Origin: Embleya sp045207785
GTDB lineage: Bacteria; Actinomycetota; Actinomycetes; Streptomycetales; Streptomycetaceae
Length of the DNA: 64,000 nucleotides
Direction: 5' to 3'
Assembly: GCF_045207785.1 (NCBI RefSeq)
Contig: NZ_CP108777.1
Coordinates: 3,069,399 to 3,133,398 of the forward strand
A program made the position numbers and the translations under genes. This document shows, one piece after another, positions 9,543-17,846 of this stretch (positions are counted from its first letter, which is position 1; each line of letters starts with the position of its first letter). Under the pieces are notes generated by a model. It searched no databases. It was not told where the DNA came from and saw nothing but the letters and a program-made list of their open reading frames with translations.

Positions 9543-10673
9543 TCATGTCCTCCAGCGCTCCTCGGGGGAACCTGCCCAGGCCCATTGGGCGTCGGGTTCG
9601 ACGGTGACGCCGAAGTCGTATGCGTGCACTTCGGCGTCGTCCTGCCAGGCGATGACCGTGGCGACCTCGTCCCAGAGCCGCCTGGGGCCACCCTGGAGGG
9701 CGTGCCCGGCACCGGGGGTGTCGTCGACCAGGGCCCAGGAGTCCTTGCCGTCGTGAAGCCACCATTTCGCGCCGCCGGCGCTCGTGGCGCGGTGAACGTC
9801 GGGCAACCTCAGAGCGAGCGCCTGGCTGTAGTTGCCGTCCGCGCTCAGCCCGGCGAGGTGCCAGTCCACAGCAGTGCTGTCGTGGTCCGGATGCGCGGTA
9901 CGGATCTCCTCGAATACGTCGTGCCCATGGCTGCGTTGCCCGCGCAGGGGCATGAACGCCACGCTCTTGACGAACCGCCCGCTCGCCACGCCGTGCTCGC
10001 CGACGACCAGGCGCAGCAGGCTCCCGGATCCGAACGGCGGGGAGAACGGCAACACCAACACCGCGCCCGGCGCCGCGTGTTCGATCCAGGCGTGGGGGAC
10101 GTGTCGGGTGACGGCGGCGGTGACGTGGACACGATCCCAGGGCCCGTCCACACGGGTGGGCGGGGCACCGTCCTCGCCGTCGCCCGCGATCACCTCGACG
10201 GCGGCCGCCCAGGGGGCCAGACGTGTGCGGGCGGCGTCGGTGAGGGCCCGGTCGATCTCGACCGTGGCCACGCGCCCGCTCGGGCCGACGCGGTGGGCCA
10301 GCAGAGCCGCGGTCCAGCCGGAACCGGTGCCCACCTCCCACACCCGCTGCCCCTGGTGGACATCGAGGGCGGTCAGGAAGTTGACGACGGCGAGACGGTC
10401 GCTGATCGAACTGGTCGCCACCTCGCCGCGCTCGGCGTCCGTGCCGTCGTCGACCTGGGTGACCACCGGCCCGCGCCCACCCACCACCGCCGACCACCCG
10501 GCGGGGTCGGTGCGCCGGTCCACGCGGGTGTAGACGTCGCCGTCGTCGCGCCAGATCACGTTGGGCGCGAACGCCTCGCGCGGCACCGCCTGCATCGCCT
10601 CCCGCACCCATGGGGCGCCGGAGAACGCGCCCGCCGCGTCGAGTTCGCGCATCGCCTCGTGGTGACCGTTCAC
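9543..10673 (-). CDS. PIMT-like O-methyltransferase with C-terminal extension (RiPP maturase candidate)
   Basis: Homologous to protein-L-isoaspartate O-methyltransferase, which methylates Asp or isoAsp side chains using S-adenosylmethionine. PREAF (about residue 31) and the SAM-binding VWEVGTGSGW (111-120) followed by VATVEID are diagnostic. At 376 residues it is far longer than housekeeping PIMT (about 210-230). The extra C-terminal 150 residues (WHLAGLSADGNYSQALALRLP...) resemble those of PIMTs in lanthipeptide, lasso and graspetide clusters, where aspartyl esters collapse to aspartimides. Its GTG start overlaps the stop codon of a 40-residue peptide gene by GTGA, so the two are translationally coupled. 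No ATP-grasp, lanthionine synthetase or cyclase gene is adjacent. That matches the minimal precursor-plus-PIMT layout reported for imiditides. Confidence 0.75.
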   Translation of the reverse strand: MNGHHEAMRELDAAGAFSGAPWVREAMQAVPREAFAPNVIWRDDGDVYTRVDRRTDPAGWSAVVGGRGPVVTQVDDGTDAERGEVATSSISDRLAVVNFLTALDVHQGQRVWEVGTGSGWTAALLAHRVGPSGRVATVEIDRALTDAARTRLAPWAAAVEVIAGDGEDGAPPTRVDGPWDRVHVTAAVTRHVPHAWIEHAAPGAVLVLPFSPPFGSGSLLRLVVGEHGVASGRFVKSVAFMPLRGQRSHGHDVFEEIRTAHPDHDSTAVDWHLAGLSADGNYSQALALRLPDVHRATSAGGAKWWLHDGKDSWALVDDTPGAGHALQGGPRRLWDEVATVIAWQDDAEVHAYDFGVTVEPDAQWAWAGSPEERWRT

Positions 10674-10792
10674 GGCTTCTTGTGCTTGCCGCCGCCGGGC
10701 TTCTGCACGTCCGGGTTCTGCCCGTCCTGGTCCCGGGTCGGCTGCGGTTTGTCGTCCGGCTTCCCGTCGTTCGGCTTCTCGTGCTCACCCAT
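10670..10792 (-). CDS. 40-residue Asp-Gly-containing peptide, candidate RiPP precursor
   Basis: A small gene directly upstream of the PIMT-like gene and overlapping it by four bases. The ATG at 10792 is preceded by GAGGGGG about six bases away, a strong ribosome-binding site. The product is very hydrophilic and rich in Lys, Asp, Pro and Gln. It has no cysteines, and the only hydrophobic residues are the initiator Met and one Val. It contains two Asp-Gly pairs (PNDGKP, residues 7-12, and QDGQNPD, 22-28), the sequence most prone to succinimide (aspartimide) formation. It ends in a GGGKHKKP tail. I infer it is the substrate of the methyltransferase. Confidence 0.6.
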   Translation of the reverse strand: MGEHEKPNDGKPDDKPQPTRDQDGQNPDVQKPGGGKHKKP

Positions 10793-10799
10793 CACGACC

Positions 10800-11560
10800 C
10801 CCTCGAATACCGACAGTCATCCGAGCATGGCGCGCCGGAACTTCCGAAGCAACACCCCACCGACCACAGCGCCTGTGCCAACGGTCTGTGTTCGCGCGGG
10901 TTGACGTCGCCCGGCCGAACCCTCGGCGAAACGGACACTCTTCCGGGACGCTCGAACGGCTACGGCTTGATCGACGTGGACGTACACGTCGAGATGATCG
11001 GCACGCCGTGCTCGTCGGCCCGGGAGCCCACGACTTCCCCCAAGTCCGTGGACCATGAGGGTCCGCCGGACCCCGGCGTCGGCGGTGACGGGGACGGTTT
11101 CGGGGATGCCGAACGTGTGGACCAGGCGTTCCGCCAGGACGGACGTCGCTGGACGAGTCCGACTCCCGGGTCGGCCGGGTCGTCGAGGAGGCGGTGATCT
11201 CGGCCTGGGCAATGACCGCGCTGAACGTCGCGGACGGACCGGACTGTTGCTCCACCATCAGCGGAGGCACCGGTTCGCGAGCCGCCATGTGGGGAGGGCG
11301 GGCACCTACCGCGTCGTCGCGACACTGGACGCCGAGGGCCTTTCGACGACCACCTCGGCGAACGTCGCGTCCGGTCCGCACACGACGAGCGACGGCAAGA
11401 GCGCGACAGTCGGCGTGCTGCGCCCCGACCCCCGCCCGCCCGATACCCCGGGCCGCCCGTCATTCCGCGCGACAGACGACAACTGGACGTACCCCAGCCT
11501 TTCCACATGGCGCGACGTTGCGCCCAGGAGCTCGACCATCGGCAGGCAGCGCGCCCTTAG
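10800..11560 (-). pseudogene. possible decayed gene, frame-broken
   Basis: Three leftward frames each contain short coding-like pieces in succession: SAVIAQAEITAS, then LAERLVHTFGIPETVPVTADAG, then a final HGVPIISTC piece. They look like one ancestral protein broken by frameshifts. I do not recognise the family. The left end supplies the upstream region of the peptide-methyltransferase operon. Confidence 0.3.
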
Positions 11561-11566
11561 CAGGTC

Positions 11567-11572
11567 TACGGT
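11567..11572 (+). promoter_or_regulatory. leaderless-type -10 box (TACGGT)
   Basis: TACGGT is six bases before the ATG at 11579 with no ribosome-binding site between, the same arrangement as at 5431. Confidence 0.45.
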
Positions 11573-11578
11573 CGAGAC

Positions 11579-12898
11579 ATGCGCTCCGTTGTGCAGGCTT
11601 GGATCGACTCCATCTCCCCGGACACCCAAGGGTCCCGGGCGGCTGACACCCCCGCGTTCGAGGAATTGCGTGCCGCCATCGCCCTTGCCGCCCCACCCGA
11701 AAGGCGCGCGGATCTCTACGACGGGCAGGAGTTGCCGTCGCACGACATCCTCCTGAAGGTCATCGGCCTGTCGGAAGTGGCCACTCTGGCTGCGTCGGGG
11801 GCGGCCGTGCCCGTCGACGCGATCGCCGCCGATCTTGAGCACCTCTGCGCGGCTCCCACGCCCCAGGCACAGGATTGGATCCTCCTCGACGCGGACCTGC
11901 CGGCCGGAACGGACGTGCCGATCGGCCCCTACACGCTGCGGACACTCACCGTCGAACAGCTGCGCCGTGCGCATCCGCTGCCGTCCCTGCGTTCTCGCAC
12001 ACTGAACCCCGGAGAGTTGGGCGGATCCGCGTTTCTGGTCCTCCCTCGTCCCGATCGTCGCCTGGCGCGCGGGGGGTTGAGGTTGTCCTTCGACATCCGG
12101 CCGGTGCTCGAGCACGTCAAAGCGCTCGCCCCGCTGATGTTGTGGCGCGACGAACCCCTACACGCAGAGGCCATCTTCCACGTCGAACCCCGCCGATGCG
12201 TCCGCACCAACATGTTCGTGAACACCTACAACACGAGCATCAGGACCGACCACGAAGGCAACGAGGTCGGCGAAGCTCACGAGCGCGGCTATTTCAACGT
12301 CCGGGACACCGAAATCGCAGAATTCACGGCCTTCTGCGCACGCGTGTGGGACATGGTGGACGCTGTCGCGCCGGAAGACGCACAGACCACCGACGTCAAA
12401 GGGCGCAAGCGGCGATTCCGCAGGGCAATGGACCACTTGGTCCTCGCCACGGCCGGAACCCACGGCCCCGGACACGTCGACCCTCACGAGGCCGACGAAC
12501 TGCTGCTGCGCTGCGTCATTGGCCTGGAGGCCATCCTCACCGGCGGCCAACAGATGAATTCACGTCCGATGAAGAACAACGGAAAGGCCCTGTGGCTCGG
12601 CGCCGCGGCCCAAAACACCACCGAGGCGACGTTCGACAAGGTCTACGGACTCCGCTGCAAGTACGCACACGGCGACGACGTCGTCGGCCTCGACGAGACC
12701 GCCGTCCTGGAAGCACGAACCCTTCTACGGGACACCATCCTGCGCTGGCTCGTGACCTCCCACGCTCTCGGCAGCGACATCGTGCCGCGACTACCCACGA
12801 CGATGACCCCGGGCCCGGACCGCACAACGTTCGTCGAGACCCCTTTGCGGAACTTCTTCAATGCGACACCTCCCGCGCGACGGCCCTCGGACGCTTGA
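11579..12898 (+). CDS. Apea-like HEPN domain protein
   Basis: A 439-residue protein with no membrane segments. The C-terminal quarter holds the HEPN-type helix LRCKYAHGDD, where R359-x4-H364 matches the catalytic RX4-6H pattern. Upstream of it, the segment ELLLRCVIGLEAIL followed by a conserved loop is typical of the Apea-like HEPN group. The N-terminal 300 residues are a large unrecognised domain, perhaps for target sensing. Proteins of this layout are common in phage-defence regions and are thought to act on RNA. Here that role is inferred from the motif and from neighbours such as the ABC-3C system. Confidence 0.65.
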   Translation: MRSVVQAWIDSISPDTQGSRAADTPAFEELRAAIALAAPPERRADLYDGQELPSHDILLKVIGLSEVATLAASGAAVPVDAIAADLEHLCAAPTPQAQDWILLDADLPAGTDVPIGPYTLRTLTVEQLRRAHPLPSLRSRTLNPGELGGSAFLVLPRPDRRLARGGLRLSFDIRPVLEHVKALAPLMLWRDEPLHAEAIFHVEPRRCVRTNMFVNTYNTSIRTDHEGNEVGEAHERGYFNVRDTEIAEFTAFCARVWDMVDAVAPEDAQTTDVKGRKRRFRRAMDHLVLATAGTHGPGHVDPHEADELLLRCVIGLEAILTGGQQMNSRPMKNNGKALWLGAAAQNTTEATFDKVYGLRCKYAHGDDVVGLDETAVLEARTLLRDTILRWLVTSHALGSDIVPRLPTTMTPGPDRTTFVETPLRNFFNATPPARRPSDA

Positions 12899-13057
12899 CG
12901 TGCGTCATGGTGCGCCGTAGGCGTCGCCACACCGACCCGGCGCGGCATCGTGAGTTCCGGACGACGACACGCCCGGTGACCGTTTCCGGGCCGAGTACGC
13001 ACAGCACCGGTATTCGGATGCGCGCGCCCGCCGTCGTGGCCTAGCGTGGCATCCGCG

Positions 13058-13900
13058 ATGACGACAACTAAGCCCGACAACGAGGGCAAGTTCGCTTTCC
13101 TGAAACCACTGTTCGACGCGGTCGCCGCCCACCACGGCCCCCACGCCTACACTCCGCTCCCCGAGCCGGCCCCGCGCTCCAGCCTCGCGACCGACGACCG
13201 GCCCCTGGGCGGCTGGACGGCGAGCACGTTGATCCGCAACTCCTTCGCTGCGGGCCTGTCCCACGTGGACGCCCTCGCCCGGCAGATCACCGTGGCCCGC
13301 GTGATCGACCCCCACAGTCCGTGGACGCTCCTGCGCGGCGCGTTGGAGAACTTCGCCACCTCGACCTGGCTCCTCGCCGGCACGGGCCGCGACGAACGCC
13401 GCACCCGCGCCCTGGCATCGTGGGCCCAGGACATGCACAACCGCGGCCAGTACGAGGACGACACCGGCCACACCCCCACCGGCCCCAACGCCAGGACGGG
13501 CACACAGCGACGCGACGAAATCCACGCCCTCGCCACCACACTGGGCCTCTCACCGTTGCCGCGCCCCGAGGTCAGGAAGATCATCGAATCCGCCGCCTCC
13601 GAGACCGGCCTCGACCCCGCAGCGGTGCGCGCGGCCTGGCGTGTGGGCTCCGGATTCGCCCACGGCCGCCACTGGCCCCTCGTACGCGTCGGAGCCCCCG
13701 TCGGCGCGATCGCCAACAACAACGGCCACATGGTCGCCCTGGTCCTCGACGAGGAACACCTCGCCAACCTGACAAACCCCGTCCTGACCCTGCTGAACCA
13801 CACCCGCATGCGCTACACCGTGCGCGCCACCAGACGACGAAACGAACCCGATCCTTCGATCGCGCGAAGGACGTCCCGGTGCGTTGGCGGTGAGCGCTAG
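13058..13900 (+). CDS. helical protein with HEPN-like RX6H motif
   Basis: A 280-residue protein. The ATG at 13058 is preferred over a GTG four codons earlier because a TAGCGT -10-like box (13042-13047) overlaps the GTG. The mostly helical product contains WRVGSGFAHG near residues 194-203. R-x6-H fits the outer limit of the HEPN signature, and a Ser-Gly-Phe-x-His-Gly block is frequent in uncharacterised HEPN-like families. The RNase assignment is therefore tentative. It ends 33 bases before the first ABC-3C gene in the same direction and could be co-transcribed with it. Confidence 0.5.
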   Translation: MTTTKPDNEGKFAFLKPLFDAVAAHHGPHAYTPLPEPAPRSSLATDDRPLGGWTASTLIRNSFAAGLSHVDALARQITVARVIDPHSPWTLLRGALENFATSTWLLAGTGRDERRTRALASWAQDMHNRGQYEDDTGHTPTGPNARTGTQRRDEIHALATTLGLSPLPRPEVRKIIESAASETGLDPAAVRAAWRVGSGFAHGRHWPLVRVGAPVGAIANNNGHMVALVLDEEHLANLTNPVLTLLNHTRMRYTVRATRRRNEPDPSIARRTSRCVGGER

Positions 13901-13933
13901 GCTTGCGGCCGAGCGGCAAGGGGGGCGGCGCTT

Positions 13934-14875
13934 GTGAAGTTCGAACAGCGCATGTACGCGCGTATCCGGTTTCTGGACGTGTTGTACGACCTGTACGAGG
14001 CCGCGTTCGAGGACTTCTTCCACAAGTTGATGTGCGCCCGTCACCCCGACTTCCTTGACGTGCGCACCCACGGCAACATCGGCGATCAGGGCTCGGACGG
14101 CCTGTCCCTGCACTCGCGCAAGCTCTACGCCTGCTACGCGCCCCAGACCCCGGACGCCTCGAAGGTCCAGGCCAAGCTCGCCTCCGACCTGAAGAAGGCG
14201 AAGGACAAACGCGGGGGTCAGTTCGACACGTTCGTGTTCGTCCACAACGACCGCCGCGGAATGCACCCGGAGATCGCCGGCGCGCTCGCGAAGGCCACAG
14301 TCGACCACCGACCCCTGCGTTTCGAACAGATGGGCAGCCGCCGTCTGTGGCAGGAGTGCCTCGGCCTGGACCAAGTCCTGGCCGAGGACGTCCTGGGCTG
14401 CGAGATCCCCATCAAGGACCTCGTCTACGGCGTCGGGCTGGAAGACCTCGCCCCACTCCTCAAGCATCTGCAGGAGCTGCGCACTCCGGCGGACCCGTTC
14501 ATGGACCTGCCGGATGTGCCTCAGGACAAGCTCGACTTCAACGCGCTTCACGGCGAGGCCCGCGAGGACCTCCAACGCGGCATGCGCCACAGCCACCTCG
14601 TCGACGCCTTCTACGACGGCGGCATGCTCGCCGTCGAACACGACGAGGTCGCCCGCGGCTTCCGCCTGTACTACGAACAGGTACGCGCCGAGTGGGACGA
14701 CCCCGAGGACGTCCTGTGGCAACTGGAGATGTACGTCCTGGGCAACGGCCAACAACCCCGCCGGGTCCAACGCAACGCACGCGTCGTCCTGGCGCACTTC
14801 TTCGAACGCTGCGACATCTTCGACGCCCCACCTCCCGACTGGCACCCGGACACACCCCTGCGGGTACCGGCGTGA
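13934..14875 (+). CDS. ABC-3C system component 1 (effector-coupling protein)
   Basis: First gene of a compact three-gene ABC three-component (ABC-3C) system. The 313-residue protein opens with a helical segment and then LDVRTHGNIGDQGSDGLSLHSRKLYACYAPQ. This is the nuclease-fold-like N-terminal region found in these components, with the G-D-x-G-x-D-G-L element. A lysine-rich helix (KVQAKLASDLKKAKDK) follows, then a C-terminal helical domain. Members couple an SMC-like ATPase to effector activity. The GTG at 13934 follows a GGGGGGCGG stretch. It overlaps the next gene by GTGA, implying coupled translation and fixed stoichiometry. Confidence 0.7.
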   Translation: MKFEQRMYARIRFLDVLYDLYEAAFEDFFHKLMCARHPDFLDVRTHGNIGDQGSDGLSLHSRKLYACYAPQTPDASKVQAKLASDLKKAKDKRGGQFDTFVFVHNDRRGMHPEIAGALAKATVDHRPLRFEQMGSRRLWQECLGLDQVLAEDVLGCEIPIKDLVYGVGLEDLAPLLKHLQELRTPADPFMDLPDVPQDKLDFNALHGEAREDLQRGMRHSHLVDAFYDGGMLAVEHDEVARGFRLYYEQVRAEWDDPEDVLWQLEMYVLGNGQQPRRVQRNARVVLAHFFERCDIFDAPPPDWHPDTPLRVPA

Positions 14876-15138
14876 TCACTCCCACCAAGGGCATCGCCCC
14901 CGACCGCTGCCTCCTGGCCGTCGGCGCACAGATCATCCTCCAACTGGACGAACCCCGCTCCATCAGCCAGGCATGGTCCCGACTGAAGGCATGGCGCACC
15001 GAACACGGTCACCACTCCCCGGTATCGTTCGCCTGGTTCGTCCTGGCCCTGGACGTGCTCTACAGCATGGGCGCCGTGGACCTGCGCCGCGATGTCCTGG
15101 TCGCGAGGAGTGCCGATGCTCAAGCGTCTGAGCGCTGA
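14872..15138 (+). CDS. ABC-3C system middle component
   Basis: An 88-residue helical protein lying between the effector-coupling and ATPase genes and overlapping both. It starts with GTG at 14872 inside the previous stop codon and runs 23 bases into the ATPase gene. Residues CLLAVGAQIILQLDEPRSIS and WFVLALDVLYSMGAV are typical of small middle components, which resemble winged-helix adaptor proteins. It probably bridges the ATPase and the effector protein. Identification rests mainly on position, size and this pattern. Confidence 0.65.
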   Translation: MITPTKGIAPDRCLLAVGAQIILQLDEPRSISQAWSRLKAWRTEHGHHSPVSFAWFVLALDVLYSMGAVDLRRDVLVARSADAQASER

Positions 15139-16858
15139 CGACCCCAGGTTCAAGACCGTCACCCTCACCGGCGGCCTGAACCTCGTCGTCGCCGACATCA
15201 CCGACAACTCCACGGACACCGACAGCCGCAACAGCGCCGGCAAGTCCAGCCTGATCGAACTCGTCCACTTCCTGCTCGGCGCACGCGCCGACACCAACGC
15301 CGTGGCCATGAACAAGGCACTCCGCAACACCACCTTCCGCCTGGACATGGACTGGCCCGGCGTCGAATCCCTGAGCGTGGCCCGCCGGGGCAGCCAGCCC
15401 AAGACCGTCCGCATCGACCCCGACGTCACCGGCGCGGACAGCGACCACCTGTTCCCAAGCGAAGGCCCCACCGAGCTGGGCGTCGACGAGTGGAACCGGC
15501 TCATCGAACGCGACCTGTTCGGCCTGCGCGGCGAACACTCCGGCGTCAGCGGACGCACGATGCTCTCCTTCCTCGCCCGACGCGACTCCGCACACGGCTT
15601 CAACGAACCCATCCGCACCTTCGCCCGCCAAGCCGAAGCGGACGCCACCACCAACCTCGCCTACCTCCTGGGCCTGGACTGGCAACTCGCCGACGGCTAC
15701 CGCCAACTCGCCGCCCGCCAAGCCACCCGCACCCAACTCAGCAAAGCCGTCAACGACCCCGTCTGGGGACGCATCGTCGGCTCCACCGCCGACCTCCGCG
15801 GCCAGATCACCCTCGCCCAAGCCCAGGTCGACCGACTCCGCGCCCAGATCGCCGACTTCCAGATCGTCCCGCAGTACGAGCACGTCAAGAACCAGGCCGA
15901 CGAGATCGCCCGAGCCATCAAACAGCTCGCCCAGGACGACGTCATCGACCAGAACAACCTCGAGGAACTCCACAAGGCCGTCACCGAGACCGCCGACGTC
16001 GAGACCGACTACCTCGAATCCGTCTACCGCGAACTCGGCATCATCCTCAACGACCAGGTCCGCCGCCGCTTCGAAGACGTCCAAACCTTCCACCACTCCG
16101 TCGTCCGCAACCGACGCCGCTTCCTCGACGACGAAATCACCGAACTCACCCAACGCCTCGAAACACGCCGCACCGAACGCGCCCGCCTGGGCGAGGAACA
16201 AGCCCACCTGTTGCGCACCCTCAACGAAGGCGGCGCACTCGAGGCACTCACCGCCCTCCAACAGGCACTCGCCCGCGAACAAGCCACCCTCGAAGCCCTG
16301 CGCCACCGCTACGAGGCCGCCCAAACCCTCGAAGCCAGCTCACGCCAGATCACCACCAAACGACTCGAACTCGAACAGGCCGTCGCCACCGACCTCAACG
16401 AACGCGCCCAACAGACCGCCGAAGCGACCCTGCTGTTCTCCCGCTACGCCCAACGCCTGTACGGAGAGGGACGCGAGGCGTACCTGGCCATCGACGCCGG
16501 ACGCAACAGCCTCAAGATCCTCCCCCGCATCCACAGCGACGACAGCCGCGGCATCGGGAACATGGTCATGTTCTGCTTCGACCTCACCCTCGCCGTCCTG
16601 GCCCACCGCCACGGACGCGCCCCAGACTTCCTCATCCACGACAGCCACCTCTTCGACGGCGTCGACGACCGCCAACTCTCCGCAGCCCTGACCCTCGCCG
16701 CCGAAGTCGCCCACGAGGAGCGCATGCAGTACATCGCCACCCTCAACACCGACGACCTCGGCAAAGCCGCCCGGCGGGGCTTCGACCCCGAGCCACACAT
16801 TCGCGCGCGTTTGACCGACGCCCTCGAAACCGGCGGACTGTTCGGCTTCCGCTTTTAG
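15116..16858 (+). CDS. ABC-3C ATPase (DUF2326-type, SMC/RecN-like)
   Basis: A 580-residue ATPase. The ATG at 15116 lies about seven bases after GAGGAG. Walker A is SRNSAGKSSLIEL (GKS at residues 42-44). Residues about 210-450 form a long heptad-rich coiled coil. The C-terminus has the DUF2326 region, GIGNMVMFCFDLTLAVL and DFLIHDSHLFDGVDDRQ, with the Walker B/D-loop acidic residues near 500-515. Such proteins resemble SMC, Rad50 and RecN, and in ABC-3C systems are thought to sense invading nucleic acid. The gene is intact and closes the operon. Confidence 0.8.
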   Translation: MLKRLSADDPRFKTVTLTGGLNLVVADITDNSTDTDSRNSAGKSSLIELVHFLLGARADTNAVAMNKALRNTTFRLDMDWPGVESLSVARRGSQPKTVRIDPDVTGADSDHLFPSEGPTELGVDEWNRLIERDLFGLRGEHSGVSGRTMLSFLARRDSAHGFNEPIRTFARQAEADATTNLAYLLGLDWQLADGYRQLAARQATRTQLSKAVNDPVWGRIVGSTADLRGQITLAQAQVDRLRAQIADFQIVPQYEHVKNQADEIARAIKQLAQDDVIDQNNLEELHKAVTETADVETDYLESVYRELGIILNDQVRRRFEDVQTFHHSVVRNRRRFLDDEITELTQRLETRRTERARLGEEQAHLLRTLNEGGALEALTALQQALAREQATLEALRHRYEAAQTLEASSRQITTKRLELEQAVATDLNERAQQTAEATLLFSRYAQRLYGEGREAYLAIDAGRNSLKILPRIHSDDSRGIGNMVMFCFDLTLAVLAHRHGRAPDFLIHDSHLFDGVDDRQLSAALTLAAEVAHEERMQYIATLNTDDLGKAARRGFDPEPHIRARLTDALETGGLFGFRF

Positions 16859-17182
16859 GAATTGGCTGGGATAGGCGGGATCGGCGGCGCATCCCGGGTC
16901 GGCCGGCAGCCCTCGCCGCCCGACGGCCCCGCACGCGGGACGCTCGGCCCGGCGCACCGCTCGACGCCGTGGCCACCCGCTTGCCAGTCATGCCGATTCC
17001 CAAGGCCGGGAGCCCCGTTGGGTGCCATCAAGGGTAAGGGCGTGACTGTGGCCAGTCGGCCCCATGGCAACTGGGACGTTTGGGTTGTGTGTTTCCGGAA
17101 CACCGACGGCCTCGCGGCCCTACGATCGGGCGGATATCGAGCCGTCGGCGTACCGCGTGGCGGCACCCAGGGGGTGGGGACC

Positions 17183-17683
17183 ATGAAGTACCGAGCGACC
17201 ACGGCCGCGATAGTCCTGTGCGCAGTGCTCAGTCTTGCCGCGACGGCGTGCAGCCGCGACGGAGGATCGGCCGTGCCTGCTGCATCCGATGCAGACATCC
17301 AAACCAAGGCCGACCAGCGTCTCGCGGAGATCGCGGCCCGGCCGGACATCGAACCGGCCCTCGCCGACTTTCTCCGGGAGACCATCGCCGTCTCCCTTGA
17401 ATACAAGGTCAGGGCAACCGAAGAGGGCAAGAAGCGCACCCTCGACGACCAGGTGCTCAACGCGAAGGCGACGCGCGAACGTCTGTGCACGCGCGACGGC
17501 CAAGGCCGCTGGGCGCCCGGGAGCCTCCTCACGACGATGCGCGACCTGTCTGTCAACGAGTTGGCGAAGGACATGCTCAAGGACAAGCAGGTGGACGACG
17601 AAGCGACCGCGGCGGTCGTCGCAGGGCGCATGCTCACCGCGATCGAAACGAAGCTCTGCCAGGGGAAGCAGGCCTCCGGCTGA
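17183..17683 (+). CDS. secreted lipoprotein, function unknown
   Basis: A 166-residue protein with an export signal. MKYRATTAAIVLCAVLSLAATAC has a short basic start, a hydrophobic core and a lipobox (LAATAC), so Cys23 should be lipid-modified and the protein anchored to the outer face of the membrane. The mature part is helical and charged, with two further cysteines (RLCTRD and KLCQG) that may pair. The ATG at 17183 is chosen because GGGGGTGGGGA precedes it and because the signal peptide begins there; the frame is open further upstream without meaning. No family recognised. Confidence 0.7.
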   Translation: MKYRATTAAIVLCAVLSLAATACSRDGGSAVPAASDADIQTKADQRLAEIAARPDIEPALADFLRETIAVSLEYKVRATEEGKKRTLDDQVLNAKATRERLCTRDGQGRWAPGSLLTTMRDLSVNELAKDMLKDKQVDDEATAAVVAGRMLTAIETKLCQGKQASG

Positions 17684-17846
17684 GCGGCTGCCCGTGCGGC
17701 GCGGAGCGCGGTGAAGACGACGCCTCGTCGTCGCGCAAAGCGCCGGCCGGCGGGGGCGATTCTCCGGGGGGTCTGCCAGCGTCCTCGTTGGTCCGCCGGG
17801 TCCGGTTACGGCGAAAGGGCCCCGCGGAGGCGGCGACGAATACACA

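Noticed and set aside
9358..9756. A forward small gene with a GGAGG site between the HNH and methyltransferase genes
   Set aside because: It has a good ribosome-binding site at 9351, but about half of it is antisense to the conserved end of the methyltransferase gene and the product has no recognisable features.
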